Source of the DNA: Trypanosoma brucei gambiense DAL972
Taxonomy: Eukaryota; Euglenozoa; Kinetoplastea; Trypanosomatida; Trypanosomatidae
Direction: 5' to 3'
DNA length: 64,000 nucleotides
Assembly (NCBI RefSeq): GCF_000210295.1
Contig: NC_026737.1
Coordinates: 1 to 64,000 of the forward strand
This document shows, one piece after another, positions 31,613-40,991 of the stretch (its first letter is position 1; each line of letters opens with the position of its first letter). The notes below the pieces were generated by a model that had not been told where the DNA came from, did not search any database, and was given only the letters and a program-made list of their open reading frames with translations. Position numbers and translations under genes: made by a program.

Positions 31613-32833
31613 TCACAAATGAATACGAATGGATGGTAACATCCGCTTGCGACTCCTTTCGTATTCACGGGAAACCACAAAACAAATCATTGCAGCGTCG
31701 CGGTTTCCAAAAAGAGTCATCGACACATTAGCAAAATGAGTGTTGTAAACGCTGTTGTGTCGGAGTAATACAGCAGAGAGTATTCGATTCCTCACATCTG
31801 AAACCGACGAAGACAAACGATTTGCCGCCTCCTCTAGGGAAATTTGCGAATATCGATACTTTACGCAAAAACGCTCAGCATTTGATACCATGAGATTCCA
31901 ATGTAACGTACGCACAAGCAGCGCTTTCGCTTCACCTGAAGTGGTATAATCCGCATCACTTAGTAAAACGAGGTGTATGCTCCGTCTCAAATGCTCATCT
32001 TCAGTTAAAAGTGATTGGCCGTAATCCCTGGCAGCACGCGCGATGGCTTCCACCGTTACCCACGGAAGTTTATGCCCAGCGTTTAGTTTCATCACAAAGT
32101 CTATGAGTGCCCGTGACGTCAAGTCCCCATCATCATCAATTAAAGAAACCGCTTGCTTCAGTACATCTTCAGAGAAATCGGTGCACTGATAATCGCAACT
32201 AAGCAACTTTTGGTGTCTTCCAGCAAGTTGAAATGCACTGCGACGCCTGCCACACTTCTCAAGTATTTTCCTCTCAAGCTGTTTCCACATCCCGGGTTCC
32301 GGGACATGTTTGTAAATGATGACATCCTCTTCATGCGAAAAGGGCTCTTGTGATGTAGCCATCGTATGGCGAAAATGCAAATAACACTGAAAGGCACTTA
32401 CTGGCTTTACCCTACTCGAGTCGTAATTAAGAGCGTCAGCAACTGTATGCCACTGTTTTGTATATGATTCCGCATTTGCTCCTAAACCGAGACAATCCGC
32501 CTGGCGCTTCAAGTGTTGCACCGCACGGTGGCCCCAGCGAGGCTTTGACAACAGCGGTAAGACGTTATGCTGAAGTCTGCCAAATAGTGGAGGGGCATAA
32601 ACCATATTACAGTAATAAAATTTAAACACTATATCCTGATCTGCTCTCATTAACGGTGTCGTCCTATTTACAATTTTAGGTCTGACGCCCTCCGCCCTCA
32701 ATGCACGAATGAGGGCAGCCATTGAAGCGAGCCGATGGGCGATATCATCTATTCTTTCACGAAGATGAGTTTGTAATTTCCTGTTGGCTTGCAACAATGT
32801 TTCAAGGGCAACTAAGTCACCATCTATCACCAT
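31613..32833 (-). CDS. Myb/SANT-like DNA-binding protein, possible SNAPc subunit (tSNAP2/SNAP190 type), 406 aa
   Basis: Two Myb-like repeat segments are visible. The first is around residues 128-155 (WHTVADAL followed by SAFQCYLHF). The second, around 163-211, has EPFSHEEDVII, then MWKQLERKI, then RSAFQLAGRHQKLL. The spacing of W..VA..L / S.FQC...(F/Y) and S.EED is that of the Myb repeats in SNAP190/SNAPC4. Trypanosomes have a divergent SNAPc that drives spliced-leader RNA transcription, and one subunit (tSNAP2) is Myb-like, so this is my leading candidate. The size of about 46 kDa would fit, but I cannot compare sequences. The N-terminal 45 residues are a likely coiled coil. A polypyrimidine tract (32876-32898) and an AG at 32856-32855 place the 5' end about 21 nt before the ATG. 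Another Myb-family regulator is the alternative. Confidence 0.62.
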   Translation of the reverse strand: MVIDGDLVALETLLQANRKLQTHLRERIDDIAHRLASMAALIRALRAEGVRPKIVNRTTPLMRADQDIVFKFYYCNMVYAPPLFGRLQHNVLPLLSKPRWGHRAVQHLKRQADCLGLGANAESYTKQWHTVADALNYDSSRVKPVSAFQCYLHFRHTMATSQEPFSHEEDVIIYKHVPEPGMWKQLERKILEKCGRRRSAFQLAGRHQKLLSCDYQCTDFSEDVLKQAVSLIDDDGDLTSRALIDFVMKLNAGHKLPWVTVEAIARAARDYGQSLLTEDEHLRRSIHLVLLSDADYTTSGEAKALLVRTLHWNLMVSNAERFCVKYRYSQISLEEAANRLSSSVSDVRNRILSAVLLRHNSVYNTHFANVSMTLFGNRDAAMICFVVSREYERSRKRMLPSIRIHL

Positions 32834-33485
32834 GAGCTGTAAGCATCCGCTCCACTATAATCAAATACGTGAGGACGGGAAGAGGAAGAAGAGAAAAGTT
32901 GATCATATAATTAAGAAAAAATGTGTAAACGAAGACACAGTTGTTATTTATTTATTTCTGTTTTTTTTTATTTTTGTGTGTATGTGGCATGGCGAGTGAT
33001 GGCGTAATCGGTCCATGACGCTAAAGGATTGGTAAAATATATAAAAAAAGAAGGAGGAAAAACAATAAGTGGTATCAACTTGATTAAAAACAAATTTTTG
33101 ATGGCAATAATATTTTGTTTTCGAAAAAAAAACACAGAGAAAAAGAACTCAGTGACTAATGGGGGACGGTCAAAGGTGTAAAACTGTACCCCACCTTGTG
33201 AGTTCATATAGTCACCGAAGTGCGAGTAAATTTACATACAAGTTTTGCAGAAATATATGAATACATACATCCACACGCGGATATATGTGCGTAAATGTGT
33301 GTGCGCGCGTGGGCTTCATTCCCCCATTCTCATTCCTTTCTTTTTTTTTTCCTTTCTTCTTTTCTCTTTTTTCTCTCCTCTCTTTTTTTTTTTTAATTGT
33401 CCTGCTACTTCTCTGCTGGGTGAATTTTCCCCACGGTGGTGAGTTACCCTACACTCTCGGGGAAGGTAAATACAATGATGGAAAC

Positions 33486-33528
<43 letters not shown>

Positions 33529-34004
33529 CCCAACACCAACAACAACAACAACATAATAATAATAATCTCTCACTTTTTACTCCTTTTCTAACTGTACACC
33601 CTCAACATTGCTGCTATATATTTCTTATTTTCCTGTTTCCCCCCTCTTATTGGCTCCATATCAACCCACACACCCACACTCATTTCCTCTCCATTTTTGT
33701 CTGTTTGTTTGTTTTATTATTACTATTATTATTTTTTTCTTCTGGTGGTGGGTGCGTGTATTGTCATTTGTCAATGGGTTATCAATTGTTTCGTCTCCCC
33801 TTCCCATCTCCCATTTTTTTTTTAAAACCCATTCTTTTGTTTTCTTCCCTCAAGCCCCCACACGGTAAATAAATATCAATGTATGAATATAAAAGAGAAA
33901 AAAAAAGGAATATATAATGTATATATCACTCGTGCGTGCCGATCAGGTGCGTTAGAAAACGAAGTATCCCCTTATTGGAAGTGCGGAGTCATTACACCAA
34001 CTAC
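32834..34004. other. Intergenic spacer with CAA repeat and pyrimidine-rich + strand
   Basis: The spacer of 1.17 kb holds the polypyrimidine signal of the Myb-like gene near its left end, a CAA/ACC/ATA repeat tract at 33487-33566, and T/C-rich + strand DNA from about 33330 to 33860. No gene is supported. Open frames here on + are simple-sequence artefacts (runs of Thr, Phe, Leu). Confidence 0.6.
33487..33566. repeat. CAA trinucleotide microsatellite with ATA extension
   Basis: About 14 CAA units (33487-33529) are followed by an imperfect CAA block and an AAT run to 33566. On the coding strand it reads as TTG repeats inside the presumed 3' UTR of the WD40 gene. Confidence 0.9.
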
Positions 34005-35006
34005 TCACTGCTTTACCGTAGCGAAAAGAAGTTTCCCCTCAGCACAAGAAATATACGCATTATTAGGTAAACCCTCGAATATGCTAATATTCATAAGATC
34101 ATACGCCGAATCGTACGAAGCAATTAGCTGACCGGTTGAGTACGATGTCACGAGGACTTTGCTCGGTGATGACGTAATGGTCCAAACCAGACCCGATGTT
34201 TTACAAAGGCGTGAACTGAGCGGAATCAACTCCCCTAACGCCATGGAAAGGCGGGCCGAGTCGTCCGCCAGTTCCTGACCTGAAACGCAATCAAAAACCT
34301 GCAGTTGTTCTTTTTGGCGACGGGAGGCGACGAGTACACAATTGGTACCGGTAATTAACTCAATACCATCGGAACTCACCTGAGCACCTCTGATTTCCAC
34401 ACGTGCTTCATTCGCCTTTAAATCCCACACTTGCAGTGGTCCACCCCAACCACCACTAACTGCAACGCCTTGAGACACGAAACGTACGGAGAAAATACGA
34501 CTTGTGTGGGCTAAGCGACTCACACCGCTCTCATCATGTGCCATTTGAAGGTTGGCTTTTAGTGTACCATCCGCATCGTAAAGACGGACAGTGCGGTCAC
34601 TTCCAGCCGTAATGAACATATCACACTCGGGAGAAACCGCTAAACATGTTATTTCATTTCCCTTCTCAGGCACTCTGTTGGTTCGATGAAGCGCTGCACC
34701 ATCCCATTGCCAAATAAAAACTCCCCCCGCACTTGAAACCGAAACCAAGTGGTAAAGTCCCCCTTCAGATGATTCAAGCCATTGCACAGCTGTGCATGGC
34801 ACGTTATCATATCCTTTACCTGCTGCACTGCTATCCAATGCACTAAATGTTGAAGGATTAAATATGACAAGGGCACCATCTCCAAACACAGCGGCAAGAT
34901 ACGTACCGTCATGGGAAAGAGAAGATGCGTAAACCTCTTCACCCTTGTCATTAATTGTTGCAACCTTCACACGCAAGGTACTATCATTCGCATGTTCCTC
35001 CGACAT
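34005..35006 (-). CDS. WD40-repeat protein, 333 aa
   Basis: The protein is a short beta-propeller. Clear WD-type repeat pieces are TAGSDRTVRLYDADG (~154-168), SGGWGGPLQVWDL (~200-212), VSSAGGVFIWQWDG (~100-113) and a degenerate N-terminal repeat LAAVFGDGALVIFNP. Five to seven blades fit in 333 residues with no room for another domain, so it is likely an adaptor in a larger complex; which one cannot be told. The ATG at 35006 follows a polypyrimidine tract (35053-35069) and an AG at 35048-35047, a 5' UTR of about 40 nt. No signal peptide or membrane helix is present. Confidence 0.88.
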   Translation of the reverse strand: MSEEHANDSTLRVKVATINDKGEEVYASSLSHDGTYLAAVFGDGALVIFNPSTFSALDSSAAGKGYDNVPCTAVQWLESSEGGLYHLVSVSSAGGVFIWQWDGAALHRTNRVPEKGNEITCLAVSPECDMFITAGSDRTVRLYDADGTLKANLQMAHDESGVSRLAHTSRIFSVRFVSQGVAVSGGWGGPLQVWDLKANEARVEIRGAQVSSDGIELITGTNCVLVASRRQKEQLQVFDCVSGQELADDSARLSMALGELIPLSSRLCKTSGLVWTITSSPSKVLVTSYSTGQLIASYDSAYDLMNISIFEGLPNNAYISCAEGKLLFATVKQ

Positions 35007-35399
35007 TGGGGCTTTTCCTTACTTGGATGTTCTATTTTATGACTGACTCACACGAAAAAGAAAAAAAGACACTGAAACAAGTAGTGGGGCATGCAAGAAA
35101 TATATATATATATAATATGCACAATAATAGTAAGTAACAAAGAGATAAATTGCAGTGTCCTCCGAGTACATGATGAGGGGGGAAAAGGAAAAGAAAAGAA
35201 AATCAAGCGCCATGAGGGAAGTCGAAATGGTGATGCAGAGGAGAGTTCCTATTCCGCACCGTCCAGATATACGATAACAATTAAAAAAAAAAAAGAACTG
35301 GTAACGCTTGTACAATGCACCTCACTATTTTTCTTTTTCTTTAAAAATGAAAAGAAAAAAAAGAAGGGTAATAGTAATGTAAAAGGGGTATTCAGCATA
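35007..35399. other. Intergenic spacer
   Basis: The spacer of 393 bases has the polypyrimidine signal of the WD40 gene at 35053-35069 and further A-rich runs (35282-35296, 35344-35368). No gene is seen. Confidence 0.6.
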
Positions 35400-35750
35400 T
35401 CAAAGGGCATGGAGAATAGTTTTCTTTCCCATAGCAAAGAAACACATATGTACCACCATAATTGTAGTGTAAGTGAGAATCTCCAACAAACTCATGGGTT
35501 CAGCTCCAAAAACCCAAAAGACACAACCAATGGCCAAACACAATAGTGATAAGGAAAAGAATGCATGGATTAAACCGACTGCAAAATATACCACAGCTAT
35601 GAGAATCCACTGCCAATTTGTTCGTATAAGACGCCGACATGCAAACAAACCCACTGCAACATAAATAACTGCTGTGGCGAGGGTTGAAAAGAGAATTAAG
35701 CGGGTCCACACACCTGAAATGGTGGCATATTCCTTTTGTTCGTCTCGCAT
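35400..35750 (-). CDS. Small multispanning membrane protein, TMEM170-like, 116 aa
   Basis: Three or four hydrophobic helices fill the protein (about residues 15-37, 46-62, 63-83 and 92-110). The layout resembles TMEM170 of animals and fungi: an aromatic W near the first helix (VWTRLILFS), a short basic turn (RRLIRTN), then a helix followed by a segment of the form IGCVFWVFGAEPMSLLEIL, which parallels the IAGVYRAAGKEMIPFEAL segment of TMEM170A. TMEM170 proteins sit in the ER/nuclear envelope and influence membrane shape; this role is known for the animal family and only inferred here. The ATG at 35750 is preceded by a very long coding-strand polypyrimidine run with an AG at 35816-35815. A trypanosomatid-specific membrane protein is the alternative. 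Confidence 0.55.
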   Translation of the reverse strand: MRDEQKEYATISGVWTRLILFSTLATAVIYVAVGLFACRRLIRTNWQWILIAVVYFAVGLIHAFFSLSLLCLAIGCVFWVFGAEPMSLLEILTYTTIMVVHMCFFAMGKKTILHAL

Positions 35751-36637
35751 ATATTTCCTTTGGTTAATATATGGCTAGTGCTTCATACGCCCGCACAATC
35801 TTTTCAAGTGGAAGCTTCGGGAGGAGGCAAAAAGAAAAAAAAAGAAAAAAAAGAAAAGAAAAGAGAGAGAGAGACATAACGTGAGATAAGATAAGATAAA
35901 AGAGGAAGAACAAAAAAATCATAAAAACCAATGGAACAAAGAGAACGAATAGATGGAGAAACAGAGAAAGTACATAGAGGGGTAGGAAGGAAAGAGTAAT
36001 ATAAAAAGAAAAAAAAATGACAACCGTAGTAAACAACATGATCAGTGGATGAAGCGGGAATAGCATGGCATTTAAGTTGTGAAACGACATCCACACACAC
36101 ATACAAAAACACATACACACATTTAAAAAAAAAAAACACACATCACAACGCAACAACAGTGGCCAAAATATCAGATCTTTTCTTCCCTGATCCCCAAGTC
36201 ATGAAAAAACTACTGTCCAACAAATCCCAGTTATATTTTCCTTCACAACCCTCTTCTCTCAACAATCAGTTAGTTGGATGTCTTCTTTGTTACGCTTCTG
36301 TTTGTGAGAGCTCATTTATTTATTAGTATGTTTGTATTTGTTGGTTCGTTGTTTTTCTCCTTTTTGTTGTCTGTCCTCCTTATATAAATATATATATAAC
36401 TTTTTTTTTTTTTAAAGGGCAAAAAAGCAATACAGTTGGCGTGTCGAAAAAAAAAAAGGTGGGGTAGGGGGTAGAAGGAGTAATGAAAGAACAGTTAACG
36501 AAAACGTTGGCCGGAACATGACCTTCGATTCGTCCGTTCACTTATGCACTAATAGAAGTTATATAGCGATTTAACCAACCGTTTTTTAATTTAAAAAAAA
36601 TTGTTTTCTTCTTTCATTGTTTCCTTCAATTCAACCA
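35751..36637. other. Intergenic spacer with an unusually long purine run
   Basis: From 35822 to about 35935 the + strand is nearly all A/G (GA and GATAA units), which is a polypyrimidine tract on the coding strand. Further A-rich runs lie at 36124-36135 and 36446-36458. No gene is seen. Confidence 0.6.
35815..35875 (-). promoter_or_regulatory. Predicted spliced-leader acceptor for the TMEM170-like gene
   Basis: The coding strand has a near-pure C/T tract (35822-35875 on +, as A/G). The first AG after it is at 35816-35815, predicting a 5' UTR of about 64 nt before the ATG at 35750. Confidence 0.5.
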
Positions 36638-37792
36638 TTAGGCATAAAGCCTTGCCACCATCAACTGACCGTTAGAGAAAACAAGGCCATTCAACTCTTG
36701 AACTATAAGCGTATGCATATTACGGTCTGCCATCCGTATCGCTGCTGCACCGTCTTCAAGAAGCTCCATGGCGCTTACATCTCCATAGCGTTGCAGTAAT
36801 GATGAAAGAACAGGTTCTGACAATGAAACACCTGAAAGGTGCACGTCTCCACTGCTGGGAAATGCCTCCGTCTTAGCCTCAAATATCGTTGGCGCAGTGG
36901 TAAACATTGGCAGTGGTGGAGACGTCACGAGTGTGGGATAAATGACGTGGGGTGAAGGCACCGCCGTTGCGGTCGGGGGCGGCGGATAAAATACGGGCAC
37001 AGACGTTGGAACGCCAATCATTGGAAACGTTTGCATGGGTGGCCCCACAGGAACCTGCGGGAAGAATGGAAATGGCGACAGGCGCTGTCGGTATTTGGGA
37101 GAGTATTTTTGCCTGTTTTTATTACGCTCCTGTCGTAGTTGCCTAACTTCCGCCGTCTCAGAATATTTAACCTCCAGCTCAGAATCCAAGCCTTCGATAC
37201 GAATATTCTTCTTTGCCTCAATCGCGGCTGTTGCCTCCTCAACGGACGAAAACTGAACAAAACCAGAACCTTTGCATTGCCCGAGGTGATTGGTGAGGAC
37301 GGCAGCTTCTACAATGGTTCCATATGGTGCAAAACTTTGCTTGAGATGTTCTTTTGTTGTCCATTGCGCGAGTCCTCTAATGAATATGCGATCATTGGGC
37401 AAATCATCCACACCCTCGTCATGCATTGCGATAGACACATGCAGCTTCACGGGACTATTCGGTGTCGGATGTGTGAGATGCATGGCGTTAATTGCAGCAT
37501 GTGCGGACTCCGGTTTTCTGAACATCACAAAAGCAAAATGTCTTTTCCGTACAAGTTTTGTGGATACAATCTCACCAAATTCCTTAAACCTTTGGTACAA
37601 GTTGTTTTCATCCCATGTTGGTGGAACACCAGCAACAAAAATGTTGGTGGAAACATGAGGCGTAACGGATGTCTGAGGGGTTGTTCCAGTGCTCGTGTCT
37701 TCGGGAGGTTCAGCTGTTACATCTACGCTTAATGTCGGTTTGTAAATTTCAGTAAAAACTTCTATTGTTTCCTCAGACGGCATACTTTCCAT
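36638..37792 (-). CDS. RNA-binding protein with two RRMs and a degenerate C-terminal RRM-like segment, 384 aa
   Basis: RRM1 (about residues 48-125) has RNP2-like NIFVAGVPP and RNP1-like RHFAFVMF. RRM2 (about 133-210) has RIFIRGLAQ and the RNP1 motif CKGSGFVQF, with the usual aromatic positions. A Pro/aromatic-rich linker (about 235-310) follows. The last 70 residues (from GDVHLSGVS to QLMVARLYA) have the spacing of a third RRM with weak RNP motifs. The protein is likely a cytoplasmic or nuclear mRNA-binding regulator; trypanosomes control expression mostly after transcription through such proteins. I chose the first ATG (37792); a second ATG three codons later (37783) is equally possible. A GTG upstream at 37813 is in frame but falls in the 5' UTR. 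The mRNA targets cannot be named. Confidence 0.95.
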   Translation of the reverse strand: MESMPSEETIEVFTEIYKPTLSVDVTAEPPEDTSTGTTPQTSVTPHVSTNIFVAGVPPTWDENNLYQRFKEFGEIVSTKLVRKRHFAFVMFRKPESAHAAINAMHLTHPTPNSPVKLHVSIAMHDEGVDDLPNDRIFIRGLAQWTTKEHLKQSFAPYGTIVEAAVLTNHLGQCKGSGFVQFSSVEEATAAIEAKKNIRIEGLDSELEVKYSETAEVRQLRQERNKNRQKYSPKYRQRLSPFPFFPQVPVGPPMQTFPMIGVPTSVPVFYPPPPTATAVPSPHVIYPTLVTSPPLPMFTTAPTIFEAKTEAFPSSGDVHLSGVSLSEPVLSSLLQRYGDVSAMELLEDGAAAIRMADRNMHTLIVQELNGLVFSNGQLMVARLYA

Positions 37793-38521
37793 ACCCAAAG
37801 ACCAGAAACCCACACAACCTTACGCTCAGTGTGTGCTTCAAAGCACTCTCACAGTACCAACCAACCACCCACGAAAAAAAATAAAAACAAAAACAGGGGT
37901 AACAATTGGACAAATAAGCGGAGAATGAAAGGAAAAGAAAAGGAGAGAAATGCATTCAGAAGGTTTAAAGGAAGAGGGGGAAAAAAAAAAGAGTTAAAAC
38001 ATCTGGAGTTTCCAAACATCGGATGGAAAGAAGGGCAAATTCCTAAATTGTCGTGGAGGCAAGCATAAATAAGAAAGATAATATATGAGCGTGTGTTTGT
38101 AGAAGTAAGTGGACACACACGCACAGAATAAAGGTGAGGAGGGTGAATGTTGGAATGTAGAAAAAGAGGGAGAAAGCAAGAGATAGACGGGGAGCAGGCG
38201 AATGTGTGGAATTCAGTTCGTCATGTGATGCTTGCTATTGCTTTGAAAGTACACAAACAACAAACTAAAATAGGATGGGGAAGAACCCACCACACTTCGC
38301 ATTTTTCCCCTTTTTAAAAAGAGGAAAAACTTAAGTTATTCATATATTTCCCTCCACCTGCACTCTCTTATTTAACTCGCTGAAAATTTTATTACTTTTT
38401 TCGCAGCAAATGCAAACATCGGTACACACACACACACACACATTTATATATGTACACACAAACAGGATTTTCTCCCCCTTCCCCTTCCCTTTCCCCCTTA
38501 TATAAACTGTTTCTTAAAAAC
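37793..38521. other. Intergenic spacer with CA repeat
   Basis: An A-rich tract on + (37873-37896) is the likely polypyrimidine signal for the RRM gene. Further purine runs lie at 37970-37993 and 38155-38200, and a CA dinucleotide run at 38424-38442. No gene is seen. Confidence 0.6.
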
Positions 38522-39472
38522 TCACGCACTGGCATCACCGCCTTGTGGCTTTCCACCTGCGAGAAGCGACTCGTGAAGCTTCGTGGCGCCCGCATCACCG
38601 ATATTTACTAACAACTGAAGCAAATTCCTCACCAGTCCCGTATTACTCTCAAGTGCTTGTTTGTAAGTGGCATTACGCAGGGCTTGTGGTAAACAACGGC
38701 TCAAGGCCTCACGTCCCCTCTGGTTCTCAGAAAGACGGAGGTAGCAGCGAATAATGTACCTTAACAGACGTGTGCTGCAATCTTTTGATTCCACCAATTT
38801 CCCCAGCACCGTAGCCACAGCCGTAAACCGTTCAGGAGTTAGGCATACATATTTCAAACCTCCCTCTGAGTTAAGGAGCCTCTGCACGATAAATGTCGCC
38901 AAAGTTTTTGAAAATTCAGTTCCAGACTCCATGATGTTGAGGCAAAGGGGAAATATCTCCGTGTTGAGAAGGTACTGAACAACATCATGATCATCTGTTT
39001 TTACAAGAGCGCCAATAACACCAAGGGAAGTGAGTCGCAACCCTTCAGTCCCTTCATTCATCCCACGGAGAAATGGGTAGAGGAAGAGACACATTTGTGA
39101 ATCGAGAAACATGCGTCGAGTGGATTCATGGAAAGCAACAGCTTGCAGAAGAGTCAACACGCTGCTCACACGATTTGCCATTCCCTTGGCAAGAAGATGA
39201 GGTGTACTTAACAAGGGATAGACAGAAATTATTTCCTGCAATAGAACTGACATGATCCCCACGCCATACCACAACGCAGGTCCGAGGTGATGATATGATT
39301 CGCGATCTTTTGCCAACTCCAAAATGGAATTCTCACGCGTCTCAGGTTTGTAAAGCCCTTCGAGGTATTGAAACATACGACGCATATCCTCCGAAACGGG
39401 AGGTTGCTGCTTTGCTGCAGCCTGCTGTGGTTGATAAAACCCGTAAGGCAAATACGCTTGGGTTTGGTGCAT
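38522..39472 (-). CDS. CCR4-NOT complex subunit CAF40 / CNOT9 (RQCD1 family), 316 aa
   Basis: Residues ~28-300 form the armadillo-type RCD1 domain. Characteristic blocks are RENSILELAKDRESYHHLGPALWY (given here as its parts RENSILELAK and LGPALWY), MSVLLQEIISVYP, RVSSVLTLLQAVAFH, LRLTSLGVIGALVKTDD, EIFPLCLNIMESGTE and TPERFTAVATVLG. These follow the human CNOT9 order closely. CNOT9 joins the deadenylase complex and docks RNA-binding regulators through its concave face. The N-terminal 25 residues are Gln/Tyr/Pro-rich and probably disordered. The start is the ATG at 39472; an in-frame GTG lies two codons upstream. A tract at 39494-39540 with an AG at 39489-39488 gives a 5' UTR of about 15 nt. 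The TOR gene lies immediately upstream. Confidence 0.95.
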   Translation of the reverse strand: MHQTQAYLPYGFYQPQQAAAKQQPPVSEDMRRMFQYLEGLYKPETRENSILELAKDRESYHHLGPALWYGVGIMSVLLQEIISVYPLLSTPHLLAKGMANRVSSVLTLLQAVAFHESTRRMFLDSQMCLFLYPFLRGMNEGTEGLRLTSLGVIGALVKTDDHDVVQYLLNTEIFPLCLNIMESGTEFSKTLATFIVQRLLNSEGGLKYVCLTPERFTAVATVLGKLVESKDCSTRLLRYIIRCYLRLSENQRGREALSRCLPQALRNATYKQALESNTGLVRNLLQLLVNIGDAGATKLHESLLAGGKPQGGDASA

Positions 39473-40991
39473 GGTCACGAAAATCCTCTACAAATAAAAA
39501 AAATAAAATAAAACAAGAACGCAAAAGGGGGAAAAAAACTTGCGAAATCAAAAAATAAAAAAGAAAAGAGGGCAAATGAGGGAAAGGAAGCATTGTAGTA
39601 GTGAATAAAGAAAAAATGGGGAGGGAGAAAACAAGAGAATCCGTACACATTTCACACAGCCTCACAGTAGCAACAAAACGAAAAAAAACACTGGCAGGTC
39701 GTCCACATACGAACATGAACACAAACGCAGAAACGGAAGGCGTGAAAGTCACTCAGTTGACAAGTCGCACTTTGATTACCGAGGCAGAATAGGCATGCGG
39801 AGGAGTAGATGATGGACAACTTAAATGATGCAGTGAGAAAACAAGAAGGGAGGGAAAATAATAACGAGATGACAGTGCCTTCCTTTATTTTAAAACGATA
39901 ACGGGAGACCAGCAGTTTAGACCCTCTGTGATGGGGAAAACAACCGGTGCTACAAAAACCCGCAGGGGAAAAACCAAGTCTTTGAAGTATCCCCGTAATT
40001 TATCTTCCCATTTCCTTTGTTCTTTCTTTTTCTCTTCCCCCTTGCTTGCCTTTTTCTCTCCTTTCCATTGTTTTGCTTTGCCCTCTCATGAAACGACAAT
40101 TTCTTCTCCGACACGGCACGGTACGGGCCAATACTATACATCGTGCAAGCCTTTATCTACTTTCTGAAGGATGGATAAAGCCATACACTCGAAAAAGACA
40201 AAAAGCAAAGCAAAACAAAACAGAATAGAACAAAGAGTCAGCAATAAAAACCACAGTGGCCCTATATTCACTTCCACACACTCAGCTCATGAAAACACGC
40301 TAACGCAGCAGAAGTGAACAAGGAAAGGGTGAAAAATAAGACAAACGTGAAACCGACACGGGTTTCGAATTAACACTCGATGGCAAACACGTTTCATACG
40401 AACTAAAGGCCGGTTCATCCATCCCCCCCACTCACACACACACACCTCGTCTTCTTGATAAGTTCCACTTTTATGTCGATCATATTCATAAATCTTTACT
40501 CAAGTCGGGTATATCCTGCCACTTGAAGAAGAAAAAAGACGTGTCCTCCTTCCTTCACTCACCAGAGGTTTAGCAACTCCATAAATGTTCCCTTAAAGAA
40601 AATGCAAAGGCTGCACACAACACGTCCCTTAAGCACGATTAAAAGCGAGACACAACCCAACTGCCAGTCGTTTTTTCTTTTTTTTTCCTTTCCTCTCCCG
40701 TTTACTCTTTTATTGCTTTCAATGAGTTAACCAAACTACTAAAGAGGCGCCACCCCCGCGCCCCGCGTAACCCACCTCTTGTCCACACCTTCACTCCCGT
40801 CTGCCACAATCAAAACAACATAACATAGAGCAAACGAACCACAACAGAAGGCGCAAAAGAGGATTTCCCCTTATCCAAAAGGCTGAAAATAAAACAATAG
40901 GAAAAAACAGACACGTTGCCACATAAGCCAATACCAACAGTGTTGTCCAGCAGCACTTAACAACATATCAGAAGTGAACCACAACAACACT
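39473..40991. other. Long intergenic spacer (1.5 kb)
   Basis: The first 110 bases hold the splice signals of the CAF40 gene. The rest, AT-rich with CA runs near 40436-40446, is presumably the 3' UTR of the TOR gene. No gene is supported on either strand. Confidence 0.55.

Noticed and set aside
33285..33872. A 195-codon + frame with Thr and Phe/Leu runs
   Set aside because: It is produced by the CAA repeat and T/C-rich simple sequence, and has no protein-like composition.
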